The translations under genes and the position numbers were made by a program. A stretch of 64,000 bases of DNA from Pseudomonas brassicacearum (GTDB lineage Bacteria; Pseudomonadota; Gammaproteobacteria; Pseudomonadales; Pseudomonadaceae), in assembly GCF_000585995.1 (NCBI RefSeq), contig NZ_CP007410.1:2321430-2385429 (forward strand), given 5' to 3'. The notes below the pieces were generated by a model, which did not search any database, was not told the origin of the DNA, and worked only from the letters and a program-made list of their open reading frames with translations. This document shows, piece by piece, positions 28,762 through 38,690 of the stretch (within the stretch, counting starts at the first letter, position 1; each line of letters begins with the position of its first letter).

Positions 28762-29118
28762 ATGGCTCGTGTAAAGCGTGGCGTCATTGCCCGTAAGCGT
28801 CACAAAAAAATTCTGAAACTTGCTAAAGGCTACTACGGCGCGCGTTCCCGCGTATTCCGTGTTGCCAAGCAAGCGGTAATCAAGGCAGGCCAATACGCCT
28901 ACCGTGACCGTCGTCAGAAAAAACGTCAGTTCCGCGCTCTGTGGATCGCTCGTATCAACGCTGGTGCTCGTGTTAACGGTCTGTCCTACAGCCGTTTCAT
29001 TGCCGGCCTGAAAAAAGCGTCCATCGAGATCGACCGTAAGGTTCTGGCTGATCTGGCAGTGAACGAAAAAGCGGCGTTTGCTGCGATTGTCGAGAAAGCT
29101 AAAGCCACCTTGGCTTAA
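28762..29118 (+). CDS. rplT: 50S ribosomal protein L20
   Basis: A 118-residue protein with the L20 pattern [29 protein letters not shown]...[14 protein letters not shown]. It assembles early on 23S rRNA and is needed for 50S formation. It is 30 bases after rpmI and is followed by a strong hairpin before pheS. Confidence 0.97.
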
Positions 29119-29173
29119 GTACCCCCGACAGTCACCAGGGCTCACCTCTGTGGGCTCGGGTGTTAAACGTCAT

Positions 29174-30244
<1,071 letters not shown>

Positions 30245-30280
30245 GTCGCAGGCCCGTAACGAATCTATTAGGAGAGCAGG

Positions 30281-32659
30281 ATGAAATTCAGTGAACAATG
30301 GCTGCGCGGCTGGGTAAGCCCGCAGGTAAGTCGGGACGAGCTGGTTGCTCGCCTGTCGATGGCCGGTCTTGAGGTCGATAGCGTCACGCCGGCCGCCGGG
30401 GAATTCAGCGGTGTGGTGGTGGGCGAGGTGCTGAGCACCGAGCAGCACCCGGATGCCGATAAACTGCGGGTGTGCCAGGTCAGCAATGGTCCGGAGACCT
30501 TCCAGGTGGTCTGCGGCGCACCCAACGTGCGCCCAGGCCTGAAGATCCCGTTCGCCATGATCGGTGCCGAGCTGCCGGGCGACTTCAAGATCAAGAAAGC
30601 CAAGCTGCGTGGCGTCGAATCCAACGGCATGCTGTGCTCCCAGGTCGAACTGCAGGTCGGTGAAGGCAACGATGGCCTGATGGAGCTACCGGCCGATGCG
30701 CCGGTGGGCCAGGACATCCGTGAGTACCTGGGCCTGGACGATGCGAGCATCGAAGTCGACCTGACGCCGAACCGTGGCGATTGCCTGTCCCTGGCCGGTC
30801 TGGCCCGCGAAGTCGGCGCGCTGTATGCCGCTGCGGTGACGCGTCCAGTGGTCGCGACCGTGCCGGCTGTGCATGATGAAGTGCGTTCGGTGGAAGTCCT
30901 CGCGCCGGCGGCGTGCCCGCGTTACCTGGGCCGCGTGATCCGTAACGTCGACCTGTCGAAGCCGACGCCGCTGTGGATGGTCGAGCGCCTGCGCCGTGCC
31001 GACGTGCGCAGCATCGACGCTGCCGTCGACATCACCAACTACGTGATGCTGGAGCTGGGTCAACCGCTGCATGCGTTCGATCTTGCCGAAATCAACGGCG
31101 GCATCCGCGTGCGCATGGCCGAAGAGGGTGAGAAGCTGGTCCTGCTCGACGGCCAGGAAGTGACCCTGCGCAGCGATACACTGGTGATTGCCGACCATTC
31201 CCGCGCCTTGGCGATTGCCGGCGTAATGGGTGGCGAGCACAGCGGTGTTTCGACCACGACCCGTGACGTATTCCTTGAAAGCGCGTTCTTCGACCAGATT
31301 GCAGTCGCTGGCAAGGCTCGCTCCTATGGTCTGCACACCGATGCCTCGCACCGTTACGAGCGTGGCGTGGACTGGCAACTGGCCCGTGAAGCCATGGAGC
31401 GCGCCACTGGCCTGCTGCTGGACATCACCGGTGGCGAAGCCGGCCCGATCATCGAAACCGTCAGCGAACAGCACCTGCCGAAGATCGCTCCGATCACTCT
31501 GCGTGCCCAACGCATCACTCAGATGCTGGGCATGGAAATGGACGCTGTCGAAGTCGAGCGCCTGCTCAGCGCCCTTGGCCTGGGTATCAGCGCTGATGGA
31601 GCAGGGCAGTGGCGCGTCGAAGTGCCAAGCCATCGCTTCGACATCAGCCTGGAAGTCGACCTGATCGAAGAACTTGCCCGCCTGTACGGTTACAACCGCT
31701 TGCCGGTTCGCTACCCGCAAGCGCGCCTGGCCCCACAGGCCAAGGCTGAAGCCCGTAGCGACCTGCCGGAACTGCGCCGCCTGCTGGTGGCCCGCGGTTA
31801 TCAGGAAGCGATCACCTACAGCTTCATCGATCCGCGCCAATTCGAGCTATTCAATCCAGGTGTCGAGCCGCTGTTGCTGGCCAACCCAATTTCCAACGAC
31901 ATGGCGGCCATGCGCTCGTCGCTGTGGCCGGGCCTGGTCAAGTCGCTGCAGCACAACCTGAACCGTCAGCAGGATCGCGTGCGTCTGTTCGAAAGCGGCC
32001 TGCGCTTCGTCGGTCAACTGGACGGCTTGAAGCAAGAGCCGATGCTGTCCGGTGTCGTCTGCGGCAGTCGCTTGCCGGAAGGCTGGGCGCAAGGTCGCGA
32101 TGTCGTCGACTTCTTCGACGTCAAGGCTGACGTGGAAGCGGTACTCGGCTTCGCCGGTGCGCTCGACGCGTTCACTTTCGTGCCGGGCAAGCATCCAGCG
32201 CTGCATCCAGGACAGACCGCACGGATTGAGCGAGACGGGCGAGAAGTCGGTTATGTCGGTGCCATTCACCCTGAATTGTCGAAAACCTTGGGCCTTGATC
32301 GTCCGGTCTTCGTTTTCGAGCTGGTTCTGGCTGAGGTCGCCCTGGGGAAAATGCCGAAATTCCAGGAGTTATCGCGCTTTCCTGAAGTGCGTCGTGACCT
32401 GGCGTTGCTGGCTGATCTCGACGTTGCATCCAGCGCTGTGCTGGAGGTAATCCGTGAAAATGCAGGCGAATGGCTCACGGACCTCAGGCTATTTGACGTG
32501 TATCAGGGTAAAGGCATTGATCCGCATAGAAAAAGCCTTGCAGTCGGCTTGACCTGGCAGCATCCATCGCGCACTCTTAATGACGATGAGGTGAATACCG
32601 CAACGCAGAACATCCTCACCTCGCTCGAAAACAGGTTGAACGCCACGTTAAGGAAGTGA
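30281..32659 (+). CDS. pheT: Phenylalanyl-tRNA synthetase, beta subunit
   Basis: A 792-residue subunit with an N-terminal tRNA-binding EMAP-like domain (VVVGEVLSTEQHPDADKLRVCQV), the B3/B4 editing domain (VDLTPNRGDCLSLAGLAREVG, DITNYVMLELGQPLHAFD), B5, and a C-terminal anticodon-binding FDX-ACB domain. AGGAGAGCAGG precedes the ATG. ihfA follows after three bases. Confidence 0.97.
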   Translation: MKFSEQWLRGWVSPQVSRDELVARLSMAGLEVDSVTPAAGEFSGVVVGEVLSTEQHPDADKLRVCQVSNGPETFQVVCGAPNVRPGLKIPFAMIGAELPGDFKIKKAKLRGVESNGMLCSQVELQVGEGNDGLMELPADAPVGQDIREYLGLDDASIEVDLTPNRGDCLSLAGLAREVGALYAAAVTRPVVATVPAVHDEVRSVEVLAPAACPRYLGRVIRNVDLSKPTPLWMVERLRRADVRSIDAAVDITNYVMLELGQPLHAFDLAEINGGIRVRMAEEGEKLVLLDGQEVTLRSDTLVIADHSRALAIAGVMGGEHSGVSTTTRDVFLESAFFDQIAVAGKARSYGLHTDASHRYERGVDWQLAREAMERATGLLLDITGGEAGPIIETVSEQHLPKIAPITLRAQRITQMLGMEMDAVEVERLLSALGLGISADGAGQWRVEVPSHRFDISLEVDLIEELARLYGYNRLPVRYPQARLAPQAKAEARSDLPELRRLLVARGYQEAITYSFIDPRQFELFNPGVEPLLLANPISNDMAAMRSSLWPGLVKSLQHNLNRQQDRVRLFESGLRFVGQLDGLKQEPMLSGVVCGSRLPEGWAQGRDVVDFFDVKADVEAVLGFAGALDAFTFVPGKHPALHPGQTARIERDGREVGYVGAIHPELSKTLGLDRPVFVFELVLAEVALGKMPKFQELSRFPEVRRDLALLADLDVASSAVLEVIRENAGEWLTDLRLFDVYQGKGIDPHRKSLAVGLTWQHPSRTLNDDEVNTATQNILTSLENRLNATLRK

Positions 32660-32662
32660 CGT

Positions 32663-32965
32663 ATGGGGGCTCTGACGAAAGCTGAGATGGCGGAACGTCT
32701 GTATGAGGAGTTGGGCCTGAATAAACGGGAGGCCAAAGAATTGGTCGAACTGTTTTTTGAAGAAATCAGGCACGCTCTGGAAGACAACGAACAGGTCAAA
32801 TTGTCCGGTTTCGGCAATTTCGACCTTCGGGACAAACGCCAGCGGCCTGGCCGCAATCCGAAAACGGGAGAAGAAATCCCGATCACGGCTCGCCGTGTGG
32901 TCACCTTTCGTCCAGGGCAGAAGTTGAAGGCCCGAGTTGAGGCTTATGCTGGAACCAAGTCATAA
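32663..32965 (+). CDS. ihfA: Integration host factor, alpha subunit
   Basis: A 100-residue DNA-bending HU-family protein. Start [25 protein letters not shown] and the DNA-arm segment [41 protein letters not shown] are diagnostic for IHF-alpha. AAGGAAG precedes the ATG. Its 3' end overlaps the start of the MerR-family gene. Confidence 0.97.
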   Translation: MGALTKAEMAERLYEELGLNKREAKELVELFFEEIRHALEDNEQVKLSGFGNFDLRDKRQRPGRNPKTGEEIPITARRVVTFRPGQKLKARVEAYAGTKS

Positions 32966-33302
32966 CGACGAACTACCCGTCATCCCGGGCAAACGCTACT
33001 TCACCATCGGTGAAGTCAGCGAGCTGTGTGCGGTAAAACCACACGTGCTGCGCTATTGGGAGCAGGAGTTTCCTCAACTCAACCCGGTCAAGCGCCGCGG
33101 AAACCGCCGGTATTATCAGCGCCAAGACGTGCTGATGATCCGGCAGATCCGCGCGCTGCTGTACGACCAGGGGTTCACCATCGGCGGCGCGCGTCTGCGT
33201 CTCTCTGGTGATGAAGCCAAAGACGACACAACCCAGTACAAACAAATGATCCGCCAGATGATCGCTGAGCTTGAAGATGTACTGGTGGTGCTCAAGAAAT
33301 AA
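32946..33302 (+). CDS. MerR-family regulator downstream of ihfA
   Basis: A 118-residue protein with an N-terminal MerR helix-turn-helix and wing ([45 protein letters not shown]) and a short C-terminal helix. No effector-binding domain or metal-binding Cys cluster is present. The gene starts inside ihfA and is conserved there in Pseudomonas (P. aeruginosa has a homologue in the same place). Target unknown. Confidence 0.9.
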   Translation: MLEPSHNDELPVIPGKRYFTIGEVSELCAVKPHVLRYWEQEFPQLNPVKRRGNRRYYQRQDVLMIRQIRALLYDQGFTIGGARLRLSGDEAKDDTTQYKQMIRQMIAELEDVLVVLKK

Positions 33303-33392
33303 ATTTCTGCTTTTAAATACTTCCAGTTTTCAAAAGCTTGCGATATATTCCTGAGCGTTCCGTTGAGAAGCGGAACAAGATTCACGCCTAGT

Positions 33393-33469
33393 CGGGGCGT
33401 AGCGCAGTCCGGTAGCGCACTAGCATGGGGTGCTAGGGGTCGAGTGTTCGAATCACTCCGTCCCGACCA
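33393..33469 (+). tRNA. tRNA-Pro (anticodon GGG), CCA encoded
   Basis: A 77-base cloverleaf. Acceptor CGGGGCG pairs with CGTCCCG, the D arm reads GCGC...GCGC, the anticodon stem CTAGC/GCTAG encloses ATGGGGT with GGG at positions 34-36, and the T arm is GAGTG-TTCGAAT-CACTC. The 3' CCA is encoded. A strong terminator follows within ten bases. Confidence 0.95.
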
Positions 33470-33477
33470 TATAATTC

Positions 33478-33518
33478 AAAGGGTTGCGAGATTTTATCTC
33501 GCGACCCTTTTTTATTTT
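33478..33518 (+). terminator. Rho-independent terminator after tRNA-Pro
   Basis: AAAGGGTTGCGAGA pairs with TCTCGCGACCCTTT (one T-G pair) around a TTTTA loop and runs into TTTATTTT. Confidence 0.92.
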
Positions 33519-33631
33519 CTCGGCTTTACCCTATAAATCCTCAGATTGATCGACTAATGCCTAGCCCTCGCGGCGTTGCCGCTGCACCAGGTCGATCAGG
33601 GTGAGCACCATCATCCTGCAACAGCCGACCG

Positions 33632-34237
33632 CTACCGATTCACGGCCTCAGGCACCAGCAGCAACCCCGAAGCCAACGCGACAAAACTCTCCACCACTTG
33701 CTCAGACGCCCTGTGCGGATCATCGGCATTGGCGATCCACAAGGACGCGCCGAGCAGGGCGCCCATGATCAGGCGTGCCGTCGCTTCTGTGTTGACCGGG
33801 CGAATCGTCCCTTCGTCGATCAGCCGTTGGATGCTGCGTTGGGTGCTGCGGATACATGCGTTCTGGCTGGGCCATTGCGAGGGATCGCCCAGCACTGACG
33901 GCCCATCGAGGAACACGATGCGTTGGATTTCAGGTTCCAGGGACATCTTGATGTACGCGATGGATTCATCGATGAAGCCGTCCCAGATCGTGGCCGCCTC
34001 ATCGATGATGACCGACAGGCGCGCCATCATTTCTTCGTCGATCTGGGTGATGACGGCCTGCAGCAACCCTTTCTTGTCACCGAAGTGATGGTATAGCGCG
34101 CCCCGGGTGAGCCCCGCTTGCGCGGTCAGATCGTCCATCGAACTGTCCGCATAGCCTTTCGTCGCGAAGGCTTTCCGTGCTGCCTTGATCAGCTTGCCGC
34201 GGGTCTCCGAAATCATGTCCGCACGCTTCTGCGCCAT
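33632..34237 (-). CDS. TetR-family repressor of the adjacent gcvP-like operon
   Basis: A 201-residue TetR protein. The N-terminal helix-turn-helix is clear (RGKLIKAARKAFATKGYADSSMDDLTAQAGLTRGALYHHFGDKKGLLQAV). The C-terminal ligand domain is typical in length with the FLDGPSVLGDP segment seen in several TetR subfamilies. It is divergent from the operon starting at 34399, and the intergenic region has an array of CGTATG/CATACG half-sites, so local repression and autoregulation are likely. The ligand, perhaps a pathway substrate or CoA ester, is unknown. Confidence 0.88.
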   Translation of the reverse strand: MAQKRADMISETRGKLIKAARKAFATKGYADSSMDDLTAQAGLTRGALYHHFGDKKGLLQAVITQIDEEMMARLSVIIDEAATIWDGFIDESIAYIKMSLEPEIQRIVFLDGPSVLGDPSQWPSQNACIRSTQRSIQRLIDEGTIRPVNTEATARLIMGALLGASLWIANADDPHRASEQVVESFVALASGLLLVPEAVNR

Positions 34238-34273
34238 CGAGCGTTTTCCTCATCAAAAATTTAACATGCATTG

Positions 34274-34332
34274 CGTATGTCAGTTGACATACGTCGCGTA
34301 TGTCGTATTGTTGCTCACATACGAGGCGTATG
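34274..34332. promoter_or_regulatory. TetR operator array and operon promoter
   Basis: Inverted repeats share the half-site CGTATG: CGTATGTCA-GT-TGACATACG (34274-34293), GACATACG-TCG-CGTATGTC (34286-34304, sharing the previous right arm) and CATACG-AGG-CGTATG (34318-34332). A rightward promoter TTGACA (34284-34289), 16-base spacer, TATTGT (34306-34311) is embedded in the first two. Confidence 0.78.
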
Positions 34333-34398
34333 CAATCGACATGAAGATCTGTTTCTTCAGTGCCGATGACGCCGCTCTTCAGCACAGGATACCGAGCA

Positions 34399-35565
34399 AT
34401 GTGTGAGCAGCGCGATCCCGAGAGTTCAGTCACCAGCGTCGGCCAGGGCAAAACCCTCGGGCTGATCGTCAATCCTGTTGCGGGCATGGGCGGTCCGGTG
34501 GGTTTGAAGGGCACCGACGGCCCCTACGTCCTGCTAGAGGCGCGACGGCGTGGTGCGCGGCCGGTCTCCAGCGAGCGCGCCGTGCTTGCGCTCAAACGCC
34601 TGGCTGCCTCGACCATACCTTTTCGCTTGCTCACCGGCTCTGGCGCGTTGGGCGAAGACGTTGCACGCGCCGCTGGTCTCGATCCTATCGTCGTCTACCG
34701 CTCAACCTCCGAATCGAGTCAAGCCGATGACACGCGGAGCGCGGCGATTGTCATGGCCTACGCCAATGTTGATCTACTGCTTTTCGCCGGTGGTGATGGC
34801 ACGGCGCGGGATGTGCTGGGAATGGTCGGTGACCGGGTGCCGATCCTCGGTATCCCGACGGGCGTGAAAATGTATTCCGCCGTCTTCGGTACCAATCCCG
34901 AAAACGCTGGAAACGTTGCTGCACGCTTTGTTGCCGGCGAGCCTTCGGTGCGCTTTCGCGAGGCCGAGGTGATGGACATCGATGAAGCGGCCACGCGAAA
35001 TGACCAGGTGTCGGCGCAGCTCTATGGCTACGCACGCAGCCCTTATGAACGTCTCCTCGTACAAAACGCCAAGTCCGGCTCTATCTCCAGTGACAACCTG
35101 GCGCTGGACGCTGCCTGTCGGCAGGTCGTTCGAGAGATGCAGCCGGGCTGCCTGTACCTGTTGGGGCCCGGCACCACCACGCGGCGCGTGATGACCGAAC
35201 TCGGCCTGCCATCGACGCTGCTGGGTGTCGATGCCGTGCTGAACCGCGCGCTGGTGGGTTCTGACCTCAACGAGCACCAGTTGATCCGGCTGATGGAGGG
35301 CTATGAGGCCCGCATCATCGTCGGCGTCCTTGGTGGGCATGGCAGCTTGTTCGGCCGTGGCAATCAGCAGATCAGCGCCGAGGTCATCCGCCGGGCAGGG
35401 CGCGAGCACCTCATCGTGATCGCCTCGATGGACAAGCTGCTCTCCCTCGACGCCGGTTGCTTGCGCGTCGACACCGGCGACGCTCAAGTCGACGCCGCGC
35501 TCAGCGGCCATATACGCGTACACACAGGACCTGACCGGTCCGTCGTCTTCAGGGTTCGATCCTGA
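34399..35565 (+). CDS. ATP-NAD kinase family (AcoX-like) protein
   Basis: A 388-residue protein of the diacylglycerol-kinase/NAD-kinase superfamily, resembling the COG3199 or AcoX group. The nucleotide motif GGDGT is in LLLFAGGDGTARDVLGM, with an N-terminal LGLIVNPVAGMGGPVGLKGTDG and a later TPTGVKMYSAVFGTNP-type segment (IPTGVKMYSAV). A genuine NAD kinase role is unproven; AcoX in acetoin operons has no firm function. The start at 34399 has AGGA ten bases upstream; an ATG at 34360 in frame is an alternative. It is the first gene of the TetR-controlled operon. Confidence 0.8.
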   Translation: MCEQRDPESSVTSVGQGKTLGLIVNPVAGMGGPVGLKGTDGPYVLLEARRRGARPVSSERAVLALKRLAASTIPFRLLTGSGALGEDVARAAGLDPIVVYRSTSESSQADDTRSAAIVMAYANVDLLLFAGGDGTARDVLGMVGDRVPILGIPTGVKMYSAVFGTNPENAGNVAARFVAGEPSVRFREAEVMDIDEAATRNDQVSAQLYGYARSPYERLLVQNAKSGSISSDNLALDAACRQVVREMQPGCLYLLGPGTTTRRVMTELGLPSTLLGVDAVLNRALVGSDLNEHQLIRLMEGYEARIIVGVLGGHGSLFGRGNQQISAEVIRRAGREHLIVIASMDKLLSLDAGCLRVDTGDAQVDAALSGHIRVHTGPDRSVVFRVRS

Positions 35566-35599
35566 CCATTTGTTCCATCCGAAAACCGAGGATAACCCC

Positions 35600-37003
35600 A
35601 TGAGCAATCATGTCGCCCACCCCTACATGGCGAACTCCGTACCCGCCCTCAAGCAGGAGATGCTGGACTCCATTGGTGTCGACAGCATTGAGGCACTGTT
35701 CCAGCAAATCCCCGAGGAACATCGCCTGCAACGGCCGATCAACCTGCCGCCGGCACTGAACGAAAGTGAGCTGCGCCGACACTTGGTCAGTACGTTGTCG
35801 AAGAACAAGACCTGCGAGCAGAACCTCAACTTCCTTGGCGCCGGCTGTTGGCAGCACCACGTTCCGGCGGCCTGCGACGAGGTGGTACGGCGCAATGAAT
35901 GGCTGACGTCGGTGTTCGGTGAGCCGAGTTCCGACCACGGGCGCAACCAGGCTTGGTTCGAGTTCTGCAGCCAGCTCGGCGAGCTACTGAATATGGACCT
36001 GGTCGGCCTGCCCGTGCGCAGTTGGGGTTGTGCCGCCGGCCACGCCATCCGCATGGCCACACGCATCACCGGGCGCAACGAAGTGGCGGTGGTCCGTGCC
36101 ATCGACCCGGAGCGACTGTCGATCATTCGCAATTACTGCGAACCGGTCGACATGCCGAGCCACATCGTCGTACGCCTCGTCGACTATGACCCGAACACCG
36201 GTTTGCTCGACCTCGATCACCTGCGCGCCTCGATCGGTGCACAAACCGCCGCCGTCTATTTCGAAACCCCGTCCTACTTCGGGGTGATCGAACAACAAGG
36301 CGGCGAGATTGCGGCGATTGCCCATGCGGCGGGCGCCGAAGTGATCGTCGGTGTCGACCCTATCTCTTTGGGCGTGCTGGCGGCACCCATCGATTTCGGC
36401 GCGGACATCGTGGTCGGTACCACGCAGCCGCTCGGCGTGCACATGAATTGCGGCGGCGGCGTCAGCGGCTTCATTGCAACCCGCGACGAAGCACTCTATG
36501 CGCATCAGTATCCGACGCTGTTCATCAGCATCGCCGAGACCACCAAGCCCGGCGAATACGGTTTTGGCCTGAGCCTGTTCGAGCAATCGTCCTATGGCTT
36601 GCGTGACAAGGGTAACGACTGGACCGGCCACTCGGTGTACATGTGGGCCATCGCCAACGCCGTGTACATGGCGATGATGGGGCCGCAGGGCTTTGAAGAC
36701 GTGGGCAAGGCGATCCTGCAACGGGCTCACTACGCCGCCAAATTGCTGGCTGAAATTCCAGGGGTAGGCGTGACATTCCCGTCCGGTTTCTTCAAGGAGT
36801 TCGTGGTCAATTTCGAGGCCACCGGGCTCAGCGTGAAAGACATCAACAAGCAGCTGCTCGCACTCGGGATCTTCGGCGGCAAAGACCTGACGCAGGACTT
36901 CCCGGAGCTGGGCGCCAGTGCCCTGTATTGCGTCACCGAGATTCACACCCAGGCAGATATCGAGCGTCTGACCGCTGCACTCAAAAAGGTAATCGCACAA
37001 TGA
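35600..37003 (+). CDS. Divergent glycine-decarboxylase-like protein, GcvPA-like subunit
   Basis: A 467-residue fold-type I protein resembling subunit 1 (GcvPA) of two-subunit glycine dehydrogenase. Recognisable parts are NFLGAGCWQHHVPAACDEVVRRNEWLT and an aminotransferase-like core ending in VVGTTQPLGVHMNCGGGVSGFIATRDE. The usual YTPYQPEISQG motif after the FLGAG element is replaced by SVFGEPSSDHGRNQ, a sign of different substrate use. Its TGA overlaps the ATG of the GcvPB-like partner, as in true GcvPAB pairs. No gcvH, gcvT or lpd is nearby. Pseudomonas normally uses single-chain GcvP, so this is an extra system. Start has GAGGA nine bases upstream. Confidence 0.82.
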   Translation: MSNHVAHPYMANSVPALKQEMLDSIGVDSIEALFQQIPEEHRLQRPINLPPALNESELRRHLVSTLSKNKTCEQNLNFLGAGCWQHHVPAACDEVVRRNEWLTSVFGEPSSDHGRNQAWFEFCSQLGELLNMDLVGLPVRSWGCAAGHAIRMATRITGRNEVAVVRAIDPERLSIIRNYCEPVDMPSHIVVRLVDYDPNTGLLDLDHLRASIGAQTAAVYFETPSYFGVIEQQGGEIAAIAHAAGAEVIVGVDPISLGVLAAPIDFGADIVVGTTQPLGVHMNCGGGVSGFIATRDEALYAHQYPTLFISIAETTKPGEYGFGLSLFEQSSYGLRDKGNDWTGHSVYMWAIANAVYMAMMGPQGFEDVGKAILQRAHYAAKLLAEIPGVGVTFPSGFFKEFVVNFEATGLSVKDINKQLLALGIFGGKDLTQDFPELGASALYCVTEIHTQADIERLTAALKKVIAQ

Positions 37004-38556
37004 ACACCACACTCAAGGAATACCACGCCCCCGTCTGGAGCGAACCGGTCATTATGGAAATGGGCTATCCCGGCCGCCGCGGTGTGATTTTTTCCGATGT
37101 CGAAGCCGACGTTCAAACAGCGGTCGGCAGCGCCGCTGATTTGATTCCCGCGACCATGCGCCGCTCGCGCAAACCGGCGTTGCCGGAAATGTCCGAGCCC
37201 GAAGTGCTGTATCACTACTTGCGCCTGTCGCAGCAGACCCTGGGGATGATGAACATCAGCCTGTTCGGCACTTGCACCATGAAGTACAACGCGCAGATCA
37301 ACGAGGCCATGGCCTGGCGTCCGGAAATCACCCACGTGCATCCCTATCAGGATGAAGACACCCTGCAAGGCGCGCTGGAAGTGGTGCATGGCATGGACAC
37401 CATCCTGCGCGAGTTGTCCGGGATGGATCAGTTCATCTTCCAGGCCGGCGGCGGTGCCGACGCGGCCTACACCAGTTGCGCCGTGACCCGGGCCTACCAT
37501 GCGTCCCGTGGGGAACTGGCCCAGCGTGACGAGATCATTACCACCATCCAGACACACCCCAGCAGTGCCGCGACGGCTGCGGCGGCGGGGTTCAAGGTCA
37601 TCACGCTGATGATCGAGGAAAACGGCTATCCGTCGCTCGAATCGCTGAAGGCTGCCGTGTCCAACCGCACTGCCGCGTTGATGGTGAACAACCCCGACGA
37701 CATGGGCGTCTACAACCCCGAGATGCGCGAATGGGTGCGCGTGGTGCATGAGGCCGGAGGCCTGTGCTTCTACGATCACGCCAACTTCAATGGCGCGATG
37801 ACCAAAATCCGCGCCCGCGAACTCGGGTTCGATGCCTGCATGTTCATGCTGCACAAGACCTTCGGCGCGCCCAAGAGTGGCGTCGGCGGCCCCGCTGTGG
37901 GGGCTTATGGCTGCTCGGCGGAACTCGCCCCGTTCTTGCCTGCGCCCGTGGTCGCCTTTGACGGTGAGCGCTATCGCCTCGACCATGACCGTCCACAAAG
38001 CTGCGGCAAGATCCGCGAGTTCTGGGGCAATGTCCCGGTGATTCTCAAGGCCTACGCCTGGTCCCGCGCCATGGGGGCGGCGGGTATGGCCGAGGCCTCG
38101 GACATTTCCGTGCTGGCCAACAACTACATGGAAAAAGGCCTGCTGGCCATTCGCGGCGTCACCCGTTCCCATCCCGAGGCCACGAGTCCGCGGATGGAAA
38201 TGACGCGCTACAGCCTTGAGCAACTCAAGGAAGACACCGGGGTGGATGTCCACGATGTGCAGAACCGCATGAGTGATTTCGGTATTGATCCGATGTGGAG
38301 CAGCCACCACCCGTGGCTGGTGCCCGAGCCGTTCACCCCGGAACCGGGCGAAATGTATGGCAAGGAAGCGCTGGACACCTGGATCGCGGTGCTCGCGCGA
38401 ATCTCCGACGAGGCCTACTCTAATCCCGAGATCGTCAAAACCTCGCCGCATAACCAGGCGATCCACCGGCTCAAGAGCGCGCCACTGGAAGACCCGCAAC
38501 ACTGGGCCATGACCTGGCGCTCGTACGTGCGCAAGAACGATAAACGTACGGCTTGA
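37000..38556 (+). CDS. Divergent glycine-decarboxylase-like protein, GcvPB-like catalytic subunit
   Basis: A 518-residue PLP-dependent subunit. The predicted Schiff-base lysine is K286 in MLHKTFGAPK, and GTCTMKYNAQINE (about 90-102) matches the GSCTMKYNPKINE element of GcvPB. Two normally strict regions differ: the PLP-site QPNSGAQGEYAGL-like segment reads QAGGGADAAYTSC, and the GGGGPGMGPIG after the lysine reads SGVGGPAVGAYG. It should still bind PLP and probably decarboxylates or cleaves an amino acid, but perhaps not glycine. It is coupled to the GcvPA-like gene. A hairpin (38579-38599) separates it from the acyl-CoA synthetase. Confidence 0.84.
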   Translation: MNTTLKEYHAPVWSEPVIMEMGYPGRRGVIFSDVEADVQTAVGSAADLIPATMRRSRKPALPEMSEPEVLYHYLRLSQQTLGMMNISLFGTCTMKYNAQINEAMAWRPEITHVHPYQDEDTLQGALEVVHGMDTILRELSGMDQFIFQAGGGADAAYTSCAVTRAYHASRGELAQRDEIITTIQTHPSSAATAAAAGFKVITLMIEENGYPSLESLKAAVSNRTAALMVNNPDDMGVYNPEMREWVRVVHEAGGLCFYDHANFNGAMTKIRARELGFDACMFMLHKTFGAPKSGVGGPAVGAYGCSAELAPFLPAPVVAFDGERYRLDHDRPQSCGKIREFWGNVPVILKAYAWSRAMGAAGMAEASDISVLANNYMEKGLLAIRGVTRSHPEATSPRMEMTRYSLEQLKEDTGVDVHDVQNRMSDFGIDPMWSSHHPWLVPEPFTPEPGEMYGKEALDTWIAVLARISDEAYSNPEIVKTSPHNQAIHRLKSAPLEDPQHWAMTWRSYVRKNDKRTA

Positions 38557-38578
38557 ACCAGCGGTTCACCGATGCAAC

Positions 38579-38599
38579 GCCCCGTTGATCAGGCGGGGC
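38579..38599 (+). other. GC-rich hairpin in the operon
   Basis: GCCCCG (38579-38584) and CGGGGC (38594-38599) flank a nine-base loop in the 134-base gap after the GcvPB-like gene. No T-tract follows, so a processing or stabilising stem is as likely as a terminator. Confidence 0.4.
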
Positions 38600-38690
38600 C
38601 GTGATCCACACCTGTTCAGAGCCAACAATCAGCCATTGGAAGTGCCCCAGGCGTGCTACGCGGCTAGGGACTTCCCCACAGGAAAACCTC

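Noticed and set aside
33470..33631. Integrase remnant or duplicated tRNA 3' end after tRNA-Pro
   Set aside because: The stretch contains the terminator and the 3' side of the TetR gene; no attachment-site repeat or integrase-like frame was recognised.
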